Source of the DNA: JAKFDK01 sp036676195 | Lineage (GTDB): Bacteria; Bacillota; Sulfobacillia; Symbiobacteriales; ZC4RG38 | Assembly (NCBI GenBank): GCA_036676195.1 | Contig: JAKFDK010000048.1 | Coordinates: 1-45,610 of the forward strand | Direction: 5' to 3' | Length of the DNA stretch: 45,610 bases | Shown: in pieces, positions 15,619 through 23,178 of the stretch | Layout of the letters: each line of letters starts with the position of its first letter | Numbering within the stretch: position 1 is the stretch's first letter | Made by a program: the position numbers and the translations under genes | The notes under the pieces: generated by a model | The model's input: only the letters and a program-made list of their open reading frames with translations | Databases searched by the model: none | What the model was told of the DNA's origin: nothing

Positions 15619-16221
15619 CTATCCAATATTATAACGCCTTTTGCGCATTTTTCGCCAGATGAGGAAACCAATCAAAACGGTGGTCAACAGCAGGACGGCG
15701 GTGACAACAAGACCCTGGTGTACCCCCAACCGCGCCAGACTGAGGGCAACCAGCGACCCCAACCAGGTCCAGGCCACCGCCCAGACGAAGTTCACGCCCA
15801 GCATGAAGGGCAGGAAGCGCCGGGGCGGCATCCGGCTAACGCCGGCCAGCCACAGGCTTTGCCCGAACCCCCAGTTGATCCAGCGGGTAAAAAACAGGAT
15901 TTTCAGCCCATGGTTGCAGATCCACTGCTCATACTTTTCGAACCGCTCCGGCGACATACCCGCCCAGTTGGTCAGCCGCTCCACCAGCGGCCGCCCTCCC
16001 AGGTAACCAGCGCCGTACCCCAGCAGGTTTCCGATCACGGTTGTACTCCAGGCCACCAGAACCAGTGTCCAGAACGGCTGCTGCCCGGCTTTGGCCAGTG
16101 CTCCGGCCAGCACAAAAGGAATCTCCGCCGGCAACGGCAGACCCATGCCTTCCAGAGTGAAGAGCACGCCAAGCCCCCAGAGGCCCCAGGCCGCCAGCCG
16201 GTTTACCCATAGATGGACCAT
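15619..16221 (-). CDS. DedA-family (VTT domain) membrane protein
   Basis: A 200-residue integral membrane protein of the DedA/VTT family, now linked to lipid-carrier (undecaprenyl phosphate or phospholipid) flipping. Typical features are the early re-entrant motif EGMGLPLPAEIPFVLAGALA (residues about 24-43), GNLLGYGAGYLGGRP, the FFTRWINWGFGQSLWLAG stretch and terminal transmembrane helices, ending in a basic tail RKMRKRR. The usual FxRF(x)P motif is altered to FFTRWIN. It starts at the ATG at 16221 with GGGGGC nearby. The MBL gene begins 73 bases downstream. Family assignment is firm; its cargo is not. Confidence 0.88.
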   Translation of the reverse strand: MVHLWVNRLAAWGLWGLGVLFTLEGMGLPLPAEIPFVLAGALAKAGQQPFWTLVLVAWSTTVIGNLLGYGAGYLGGRPLVERLTNWAGMSPERFEKYEQWICNHGLKILFFTRWINWGFGQSLWLAGVSRMPPRRFLPFMLGVNFVWAVAWTWLGSLVALSLARLGVHQGLVVTAVLLLTTVLIGFLIWRKMRKRRYNIG

Positions 16222-16278
16222 CGGTTGCCCCCAACACTAAATATATAGCCTCAGAATACCACGGACGGCTGAAGGCCG

Positions 16279-17244
16279 CTAGATCTCCCACCGGCCCGGA
16301 TCATATCGCAGCCAGGGCTGGAACCCCAGCTTACCGTAAAAGCCGGTCAGGTCGGTCCAGTCGATCACCATCGGCCGGACCCCGCGCTGCTTTAGCTCCG
16401 CTACGGCCATGCTCAGCAGGGCCAGACCGAGTCCGAACTTGCGCACACGGTCGGACACGCCCATTGGCCCGAGACCCCCGTACCCGGGGCCAAGCCGCGG
16501 TGCCCAGTAGATGCTGGGGCCGATGACGGGGCGGCTCTGCCAGTCGTAGATGCGGGCAAACCCGGCCACGCTCCCCTCCTGCCAGAGCAAGGCGTAGTCC
16601 CGTGGGTGCCCGCCCCGGTCCCGGTACATTTCCAGCTCCCAGGTCCAGCGGCCAGGGAACTCCCGGCGCATGAACTCCAGCAGAGGGCCAAAATCGCCCT
16701 CCCGCCCCACCTCGACCCGGGCGCCCGCCGCCTGTAAATCCCCCGCCACCCGTGCCGGCACAGTATACCCGGTCAGGTCGCGGGTCAGGTCCATCACGGC
16801 GCCGCCGTCGAACTGGAAGTCATGGCGGGCAAAGAAGTCGCGGGGGCCGTTTTCCGGCACACCGGGAAAGAAGTGGCTGGTATCGCCGCCCAGGCGGACT
16901 ACGTTTACGCCGTCGGCCCGCAGGGCGGCCAGGGCGGTCTCGAGCAACTGGCGGCCGACACCGTGGCCACGGTGCTCCGGCACCACCGCCATGGCAGACA
17001 GATACCCTTCGCTCCCTACCGGCCGGTTGCCGACGGGCACCTGCTGCCGTTTGGTCAGGACGAAGCCGATCGGCTCGTCGTTCCACATGGCCAGAAAGCT
17101 GCCCGGGCCGAAAAAGTTCGGGTCGGCCACGGTGTTCTGAACCAGCAGTTCCCAGCGCAGGGGGAATTTCTCCCCCAGGGTGCGATGCCATAAACCCAAC
17201 ACCAGGGTCAGGTGCCGGGGGGCCAGCGGCAGCAGGATGGCGAT
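16279..17244 (-). CDS. Tandem GNAT-family N-acetyltransferase, probable AUC start
   Basis: A protein of about 321 residues with two GNAT folds. The first (about 1-155) has the acetyl-CoA loop VPEHRGHGVGRQLLETAL; the second (about 170-321) has GVSDRVRKFGLGLALLSMAV as its weaker loop and ends FYGKLGFQPWLRYDPG. The first standard start is a GTG at 17202, but that would cut off the first GNAT strand and has no ribosome binding site. In frame 14 codons upstream an ATC (17244-17242) sits 6 bases after GGAGAGGA, and the residues in between (AILLPLAPRHLTLVLG) look like the missing strand and helix. I therefore place the start at 17244 tentatively. The start lies 17 bases past the NagZ stop. Substrate unknown. 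Confidence 0.8.
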   Translation of the reverse strand: MAILLPLAPRHLTLVLGLWHRTLGEKFPLRWELLVQNTVADPNFFGPGSFLAMWNDEPIGFVLTKRQQVPVGNRPVGSEGYLSAMAVVPEHRGHGVGRQLLETALAALRADGVNVVRLGGDTSHFFPGVPENGPRDFFARHDFQFDGGAVMDLTRDLTGYTVPARVAGDLQAAGARVEVGREGDFGPLLEFMRREFPGRWTWELEMYRDRGGHPRDYALLWQEGSVAGFARIYDWQSRPVIGPSIYWAPRLGPGYGGLGPMGVSDRVRKFGLGLALLSMAVAELKQRGVRPMVIDWTDLTGFYGKLGFQPWLRYDPGRWEI

Positions 17245-17260
17245 GGCAGTTCCTCTCCTT

Positions 17261-18835
17261 TTATGGCCGCGGCCCGGGCAACCGGCCCTCCGGGCGCCGG
17301 CGGCCGGTCAGAACAGCCACCAGGGCGTGCAGGGCCGGCTCCTGGGTGCCGTAGGTGCACAGGAAGGTGGGCGCGGCCGGCAGATCGTACACGTGATAGG
17401 GTCCCCAAATGGCGGCCACCGCAACAGGGGTGCCCATTGCCAGTAAGGCTTCAGCCAGTGCCTTTTGGGCGGGCGGGAGCGGGCCGCGGGCACAGGTGCA
17501 CAGCAGCACCGCCGTCGCCTGCCCGGCGGCCTGCACAGCCGCGGCGATCTCCGCCGCGTCCGGGGCCAAACCCACCGCCACCGGGTCAACGGTCAGGCCG
17601 AATTCCCGGGCCGCTGCCGTCAGGTGCGCCAGCGGGCGGGCCGCCCCGAGCAGTTGCGGCGGCTCGGCCAGCTCCGGCGCCACAATGGCCAGGCGGGCTC
17701 CGGGATTGAGTGCCAGCGGCAACAGGTGGGCATCGTCCCGGATCACTGTCACGGCGCGGGCGGCCAGTTCCCAGGCGGCAGCATGGTCGGCGGCCCGCGC
17801 CGCCGCTGAGCGCGGCCGCCAGCCCTGGCCGGTGGTCTGCCGCGCCCATTTCGCCTTGGCAACGGCCACCCGCGTGACTGCTTCATCGAGACGGGCACGG
17901 GGGATGCGGCCGGACTCTGCCGCGGCATAAACACCCTCCCACATGCGCCGGGCCTGCTCCAGGGTGCCGCAGGCCAGTACCATGTCTGCCCCGGCGGCAA
18001 TGGCCATGGCGGCGGCGGCCGTGCTGCCGGTATAGCGGGCGATCGCGTGCATGGTCATGGAATCGGTGATGCACAGGCCGGTGAACCCCAGCCTTTCCCG
18101 CAGCAAACCGGTCAGGATCGGGCGGCTGAGGGTGGCGGGCAGCCCGCCGGCGTCCAGGGCCGGGTAGGTGATATGGGCGGTCATGAGGGCGGCGGCACCG
18201 GCGGCAATGGCGGCCCGGAACGGCACCAGTTCTGCCTCCTCCAGGCGTGCCCGAGGGTGGCTGACAGTGGGCAGGTTCAGGTGGGAGTCCACCTCAGTGT
18301 CGCCGTGACCGGGGAAATGCTTGGCACAGGCCGCCACACCTTCAGCCTGAAAACCCCCCACCTGGGCGGCCACGAACGCGGCCACCTGGTGCGGGTCGCT
18401 GCCGAATGAGCGCTCACCGATAATCGGGTTGCGGGGGTTGAGGTTGACGTCTGCCACCGGGGCATAGACCAGGTTGAAGCCGGCTTCCCGCAGGTCGCGG
18501 GCGATGATCACGGCCGCCTGCCCGGCCAGGGCCGGTTCCCCGAGGGCGCCCAGGGCCATGGGGGCCGGTGCCGGCGCGGCGTCCCGCTGCAGAACGGTCA
18601 CGGCGCCGCCTTCCTGATCAACACCCAGCAACAGCGGCAACCCGGCCGGCGCCAGGGCCTGCAGCCGGGCAACGTACTGCGCCACCTGGGCCGGGGTATC
18701 CACGTTGTCGCGAAAGAAGATGGCGCCGCCGATGGCGTGGCGGCGGAAGAAATCGGCCACTTCCGGGGTCAGGTCCTTGCCCGGCACCTGCACCTGGATC
18801 AGTTGGCCGACCTTTTCCCGCAGGGACAGGGTCAT
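17261..18835 (-). CDS. Beta-N-acetylhexosaminidase, glycoside hydrolase family 3 (NagZ-like)
   Basis: A 524-residue GH3 enzyme that removes N-acetylglucosamine from muropeptides or related glycans. The NagZ signature KHFPGHGDTEVDSHLNLP is near residue 185, with the general acid/base histidine of that loop. The nucleophile aspartate lies in GLCITDSMTMHAI near 260. An N-terminal TIM barrel (to about 330) is followed by a C-terminal alpha/beta domain (about 350-524), as in two-domain Bacillus enzymes. I start at the ATG at 18835 (MTLSLREKVGQLI), which has GGGAGG at 7 bases. No signal peptide is seen with this start, so it is probably cytoplasmic. It is followed closely by the GNAT gene, which suggests cotranscription. 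Confidence 0.93.
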   Translation of the reverse strand: MTLSLREKVGQLIQVQVPGKDLTPEVADFFRRHAIGGAIFFRDNVDTPAQVAQYVARLQALAPAGLPLLLGVDQEGGAVTVLQRDAAPAPAPMALGALGEPALAGQAAVIIARDLREAGFNLVYAPVADVNLNPRNPIIGERSFGSDPHQVAAFVAAQVGGFQAEGVAACAKHFPGHGDTEVDSHLNLPTVSHPRARLEEAELVPFRAAIAAGAAALMTAHITYPALDAGGLPATLSRPILTGLLRERLGFTGLCITDSMTMHAIARYTGSTAAAAMAIAAGADMVLACGTLEQARRMWEGVYAAAESGRIPRARLDEAVTRVAVAKAKWARQTTGQGWRPRSAAARAADHAAAWELAARAVTVIRDDAHLLPLALNPGARLAIVAPELAEPPQLLGAARPLAHLTAAAREFGLTVDPVAVGLAPDAAEIAAAVQAAGQATAVLLCTCARGPLPPAQKALAEALLAMGTPVAVAAIWGPYHVYDLPAAPTFLCTYGTQEPALHALVAVLTGRRRPEGRLPGPRP

Positions 18836-18888
18836 GGCACCGCCTCCCACTCCTGGCTCCCGAGCTGCGACACACCACGGCTCAGCCT

Positions 18889-19035
18889 GCAAACGTGTGC
18901 CTGGAGTCCGAAGCCCACACCTTCGTCCGCAAACGTCTGCCTATCGTCCGATAAGCCCACACCTTCGTCCGCAAACGTCTGCCTGGCGTCCGATAAGCCC
19001 ATACCTTCTTCCGCAAACGTCTGCCTGATTTCAGA
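18889..19035. repeat. About 3.5 copies of a 40-42-bp tandem repeat
   Basis: Units begin with AAACGT at 18891, 18931, 18973 and 19015 (periods 40, 42 and 42). Each contains GCAAACGT(C/G)TGCCT, then CGTCCGATAAGCCCA and (T/C)ACCTTC. The last copy is partial. The array lies between the MFS stop and the start of nagZ, so it may be a regulatory minisatellite. The 42-bp period would allow a 14-residue protein repeat but no supported gene covers it. Confidence 0.85.
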
Positions 19036-19283
19036 GAGCCCCCCCGAGCCGTTTCCGCGGGGTATTTTTCGGGGGGGATCATCAACTTTTTCACAGACCG
19101 TGCTTCGGGGCGGGTGCGAAACCTGACGATTCGCCCTCCAGAGCGGGGTTCAGGCCGCCTTTTTGCCCCGCCGGTCCAGGATACCCCCCTGCCAGCCAGC
19201 CGGCGGACCCATCTTCGCCCCAGTTTCTGGGTCTGACACCAAAACACGGCTGCCGCAGGCCAGCTTGGCCCGGCACTGCTGTA
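19036..19283. other. Intergenic region without recognised gene
   Basis: Between the tandem repeat and the MFS stop I see no recognisable protein. The minus-strand frame at 18882-19247 consists mainly of translated repeats and basic low-complexity residues and lacks a ribosome binding site. A G/C-rich stretch around 19040-19075 and a C-rich one at 19180 could pair locally, but no clear terminator with a T-run can be drawn for the chelatase operon here. Confidence 0.4.
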
Positions 19284-20450
19284 CTAGTATTCACGCCCGG
19301 CGGGCGGGATTGCCGGCCGGGGGCGGCCATACCGGTGCCACACCCCGATCAGGGCCAGTATCCCGGTCACCACCGCTGAGCCCACGGCGAAGGGGGAAAG
19401 CCAGGGGCTGAGGAACCGGGCGGCCATTGGCCCGGCGGCAGCTCCCAGGCTGAAGGTGGCCCCCAGCATCCCCATCGCCAGGCCGCGCCGCTCCGGGGGG
19501 GCGCCGTCGCCTGCCAGGGCGGCGATGGCTGGAAACGTCATTCCGAATCCGGTCCCGTATACGGCCATGGCCAGCCCCAGAACCGGCAGTGCTCCACCCG
19601 CCGCCAGCAGGCCCTGTGCTGACGCCACCAGGGCCAGGCCGGCGCCCATGGTGCGCACGCGTCCCCGGCGGTCGGCCAGGCGCCCCAGCCCCAGAAATAC
19701 CGCCAGGGCCGTCAGGCCGAAGGTGGCAAAAAGTGCCCCCGTGGTCTGCGGACCCAGCCCCAGGGTGCGGATGTGCAGTGGCACGGCAAATGTCAGGACA
19801 TTTTGACCGAACATCAGGGCCGCTGCACCTAGCAGGGCCGCCCCGAGCGCACCCGGCACGACCCGGACCATCGGCCGGCCACTGCTGCCTGAGTGGGCCG
19901 GAGGTACCGCGGGCAGCGCCGCCAGGGCCACCAGGCCCATGCCGGCCAGCATGGCAGCCAGGGTGCCGACGGTCACCGTGACCCCCAGCCTCTGCACCAG
20001 TACCCCGCCGATGCCGCTGGCGGCTATGGAAGCCACGGCGATGGCCACGCCCGAGCGGGCAAACGCCCGGGCCCGGTCGGTGACTGCACTGCTGTCGGCC
20101 ACCAGGGCAAACACCGAAGGTACAACCCCGGCTATGGCCAGGCCGTGGGCAAGGCGGGCGCCCACCCAGGCGGCCTCCGGGGCGGTTCCCCGGACGACGG
20201 CCGGCAGCAGGTGCAGCAGGGCGGTGGCTCCGGCCGCCACCAGGCTGGCGCCGGCCACCCGTCGCCGCCCCAGCCGGTCGGCCAGCAGCCCGGCGGCCAC
20301 GTTGCCGGCCAGGTTGGCCAGGCTGTAAGCGGTCTGCCCATAGGCAACGGCCCAGCCGGCCACCGGCACGGCTGTGAAGACCGGCAACCAGACCTGCTGT
20401 TCAAAGAAGGCGGCCAGTACCACTCCGTAGGCAACCCAGCGGCTGCGCAT
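19284..20450 (-). CDS. MFS transporter at the end of the chelatase operon
   Basis: A 388-residue major facilitator with about 12 hydrophobic segments. The loop 2-3 signature appears as NVAAGLLADRLGRRRVAGAS and its second-half equivalent as FLGLGRLADRRGRVRTMG. The ATG at 20450 (MRSRWVAYGVVL) follows GGATGGGGTGA, and its start lies next to the stop of the bchD-like gene, so it is translationally coupled to the chelatase genes. Such a position hints at transport of a metal, tetrapyrrole or pathway intermediate, but nothing in the sequence fixes the substrate. A longer upstream open frame reads through the chelatase gene antisense-free and is not coding. Confidence 0.9.
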   Translation of the reverse strand: MRSRWVAYGVVLAAFFEQQVWLPVFTAVPVAGWAVAYGQTAYSLANLAGNVAAGLLADRLGRRRVAGASLVAAGATALLHLLPAVVRGTAPEAAWVGARLAHGLAIAGVVPSVFALVADSSAVTDRARAFARSGVAIAVASIAASGIGGVLVQRLGVTVTVGTLAAMLAGMGLVALAALPAVPPAHSGSSGRPMVRVVPGALGAALLGAAALMFGQNVLTFAVPLHIRTLGLGPQTTGALFATFGLTALAVFLGLGRLADRRGRVRTMGAGLALVASAQGLLAAGGALPVLGLAMAVYGTGFGMTFPAIAALAGDGAPPERRGLAMGMLGATFSLGAAAGPMAARFLSPWLSPFAVGSAVVTGILALIGVWHRYGRPRPAIPPAGREY

Positions 20451-20452
20451 AT

Positions 20453-22126
20453 TCACCCCATCCTTTCGTACCGGCGCGGCAGCACAGTCACGTGCCAGGC
20501 CCCCAGCGTGCGGGCCAGGGCAGCGGCGGCCCGGCTGCCGCCGGTACAGGCGCCGGGCCGGGGCTCCAGGACTGCACTGGCCACGCCCTCGGCCCGCAGC
20601 CTGCCACCAAGGCTCTGCAGTTCGGCCTGGAGCCAGTGGGTTGGCTCCATGCCGGCTGGAACCGGCTGAAGGGGGCGGTTGGCCCGGCCATCGGTCACCA
20701 GCAGCAGGGCACAGCGGCAGGGGCCGCGACGGACCGCCGCCCGGGTCAGCGCCAGGGCCACAGCCAGGCTGCCGGCCAGTGGCGTGGCACCGCCGGCGGG
20801 CAGTGCAGCCAGGGCGCGGGTGGCGCGTCCGGCGTTCTTGCCCGGCGGCGTCAGCAGGCGGGCCGCCTGACCCCGACAGGCCACCAGTGCAACCTGGGCC
20901 CGCCGCCGGTAGGCCTCCTGCAGCAGCGCCGCCACCGCCCCCTTGGCCCGGCGCACCGGGGAGTCGGCCATGGAGCCGGAGGCGTCGGCGACCAGGATCA
21001 GCAGCTCCTGCGGCGACCGGCGACACAGCCATACCCGCAGATCGGTGCTGTGCAGGACCAGCGGCCGGCCGCTTTTCCGGCCGCGCCGGCCCTGCCAGGG
21101 CAGAGCGGCCCGCAGAGTGGCCGCCACGGACACCCGCCGGGGGCCGGGCCGAAGCACGCCGGTTGTCTGCACCGGCACGCCGTGGGCTCCGTAGCGGCGG
21201 CTCCGCCCGCGGCCGCCGGCGGACAGGGTGGGGAACCGGCGGTCAGTTGTCCCGGCAGCGGCGATCACGGCCCGCAGCAACGGCGGCATGTGCACCGGTT
21301 CGGCGGCCGGGACCTGGTTGGGGCCTCCCGCTTCGGCTGTGCCACCCGCCCCGGCCGCGACCCGGGGGGCCGAGGCCACGGCGCGGGTATCAGGCGTGTC
21401 AGGTGACACGGCAGGCTGAGCGGCGAGCGGCATGTCGTCGGGCGGCGTGTCTGACGGAGTGTCTGACGGGGCATCCGCCGGGGGCTCTCCGGCCGCCCCC
21501 CGGACCGCCACCGCCGTGTTACGGGGGGCCCGCGGGGCCAGCACCAGGCGCACGGCCGCCGCCATGTCGGCGGCTGTGACCTCCCGGCGCCCGTGCAGGG
21601 CGGCATGGGCCCGGGCAGCCCGGGCGGCATAAAAGTCTGCCCGCTGACTGGTTACACCCAGGTCCACGGCGTCGGTGCACAGGCACAGCAAATCCGAATC
21701 CGACAGCGGAGGCAGCGGCCTGTCCCCGGCCGGCTGCGCCAGCGGCGGTACCGCCCCGTCGCTGCGCAGGACCGTCAGGCGGTCGCCACCCGCCGGGAGC
21801 TCCAACCAGAAGGCACACCGGTCCGGGTAAGCACCGCCAATCAGGAGCACACCGGCGGTATTCAGCAGAGATGCCCGAATCGCCGGGGCCAGGAGGTCAA
21901 AATCATGTACGGCCAGAGCGGCGCCGGCCCCGGCGCCTGCGGCCAGGGCTGCCGCTTCGACCGGGCCGGGGTGCGGCGGCACCCACAGCACCCGGGGAAA
22001 TGCGGCCGCTACCAGTTGCAGCAGCGCTGATTTACCGCTGCCGGGGGCACCGGTTACGGCCAGGCCGCCCAGACTGGGGTCAATCACGAGCAGTTGCGCC
22101 GCCAGCAGGGCATCCCCGCTAATCAT
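20453..22126 (-). CDS. Magnesium/cobalt chelatase subunit D (BchD/ChlD-like)
   Basis: A 557-residue chelatase D subunit, partner of the AAA+ I subunit in the motor that drives metal insertion by the H subunit. The N-terminal AAA+-like half has Walker A GAPGSGKS near residue 27 and a degenerate Walker B region (VLLIGGAYPD). The middle (about 225-300) is a proline/alanine/acid-rich linker. The C-terminal von Willebrand A domain has the MIDAS motif VADASGSMAD near residue 380 with a later threonine/aspartate (LLLVTDGRAN). I use the ATG at 22126 (MISGDALLAAQLL), which overlaps the bchI stop in an ATGA arrangement. This fixes the start and shows translational coupling. The operon order is H, I, D, MFS. 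Confidence 0.92.
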   Translation of the reverse strand: MISGDALLAAQLLVIDPSLGGLAVTGAPGSGKSALLQLVAAAFPRVLWVPPHPGPVEAAALAAGAGAGAALAVHDFDLLAPAIRASLLNTAGVLLIGGAYPDRCAFWLELPAGGDRLTVLRSDGAVPPLAQPAGDRPLPPLSDSDLLCLCTDAVDLGVTSQRADFYAARAARAHAALHGRREVTAADMAAAVRLVLAPRAPRNTAVAVRGAAGEPPADAPSDTPSDTPPDDMPLAAQPAVSPDTPDTRAVASAPRVAAGAGGTAEAGGPNQVPAAEPVHMPPLLRAVIAAAGTTDRRFPTLSAGGRGRSRRYGAHGVPVQTTGVLRPGPRRVSVAATLRAALPWQGRRGRKSGRPLVLHSTDLRVWLCRRSPQELLILVADASGSMADSPVRRAKGAVAALLQEAYRRRAQVALVACRGQAARLLTPPGKNAGRATRALAALPAGGATPLAGSLAVALALTRAAVRRGPCRCALLLVTDGRANRPLQPVPAGMEPTHWLQAELQSLGGRLRAEGVASAVLEPRPGACTGGSRAAAALARTLGAWHVTVLPRRYERMG

Positions 22127-23178
22127 ACGGTTTCCAGCAGGGGGGTGGCATCCGTGGCCGCCACCCCGGGCATTACTTCGTCCAGGGCGGCCTGCACCGC
22201 CTCCCCACCGTCGGTCTCGTCGGTCAGCGGGTCCCGGCGCAGGCGGTGGCACAGGCACAGGGGGGCCACCGCCACCACGTCCGCCGCTGCCACGACCTTG
22301 CGCCCGACCAGGGCCGCCAGAGCGGTGGCGCTACGGGCCAGGGCCAGTTCGCCCCGATGCCCGTCCAGTTCCAGAACGTCGCAGAGGGCCGCCGCCCGCC
22401 ATAGCATTTCTTCCGGAAATTCGACCTGGCGCAGGTAACGGCGGGCCGCCAGGATGCGGGCACGCAGGCACTCCGTCGCTGCAGCGTGTTCAGCCCGGAA
22501 GGCTTCCGGGTCCTCCTCGTGCCGCTGCAGCCGCCGCACCACCTCCACCCGGCGCCCGGGGTCCCGCAGCGTCTCTACCCGCACATACAGGCCGAAACGA
22601 TCGAGCAACTGCGGACGGAGTTCCCCCTCCTCCGGGTTGCCGGAACCGACCAGCACAAACCGGGCCGGGTGGCGCAGACTGATGCCCTCCCGCTCCACTA
22701 CGTTGATCCCGGAGACGGCCACATCGAGCAAAACATCAACCAGGTGATCCTCCAGCAAGTTGACCTCGTCGATGTACAGAAACCCGCGGTGGGCCCGGGC
22801 CAGGAGGCCGGGAGCAAAGACCTGCTCGCCCCTGACCAGGGCCGCCTCAATGTCCAGAGCGCCCACCACCCGGTCCAGGTCGGCCCCTAGCGGCAGGTCT
22901 ACCACAGGAACGGAACGGAGGGTGGTTTCCAGGGGCTGATCACTTTCCGGTTGCCGGCTGCAGTGCGGGCAGTCCGGCGCCGCCGGGTCACACCCGTACG
23001 GGCAGCCGCCCACCACCGGCAGCGGCGGCAACAGTTCGGCCAGACTGCGTACGGCTGTAGACTTCCCGGTTCCCCGGTGTCCCATGATCAAGACGCCACC
23101 GATCCGGGGGGAAATGGCGTTGAGCACCAGGGCCAGCTTCATTTCGGTCTGCCCGACCAGGGCGGTAAAAGGAATCAC
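22123..23178 (-). CDS. Magnesium/cobalt chelatase AAA+ subunit I (BchI/ChlI-like)
   Basis: A 351-residue AAA+ ATPase. Walker A is GHRGTGKSTAVR near residue 33, Walker B is GFLYIDEVNLLEDHLVDVLL near 132, and sensor/arginine-finger elements follow in VLVGSGNPEEGELRPQLLDRFG. An insertion with four cysteines (GCPYGCDP and DCPHC, about residues 58-73) occurs where some BchI and CobN-associated I subunits carry Cys clusters and could bind a metal. It hydrolyses ATP to power metal insertion together with the D subunit. The GTG start overlaps the H-subunit stop (GTGA). Intact and of normal length. Confidence 0.94.
   Translation of the reverse strand: MIPFTALVGQTEMKLALVLNAISPRIGGVLIMGHRGTGKSTAVRSLAELLPPLPVVGGCPYGCDPAAPDCPHCSRQPESDQPLETTLRSVPVVDLPLGADLDRVVGALDIEAALVRGEQVFAPGLLARAHRGFLYIDEVNLLEDHLVDVLLDVAVSGINVVEREGISLRHPARFVLVGSGNPEEGELRPQLLDRFGLYVRVETLRDPGRRVEVVRRLQRHEEDPEAFRAEHAAATECLRARILAARRYLRQVEFPEEMLWRAAALCDVLELDGHRGELALARSATALAALVGRKVVAAADVVAVAPLCLCHRLRRDPLTDETDGGEAVQAALDEVMPGVAATDATPLLETV

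Noticed and set aside
18882..19247. 121-residue basic protein upstream of nagZ
   Set aside because: It is mostly translation of the 42-bp tandem repeat plus low-complexity Arg-rich sequence, with no ribosome binding site.
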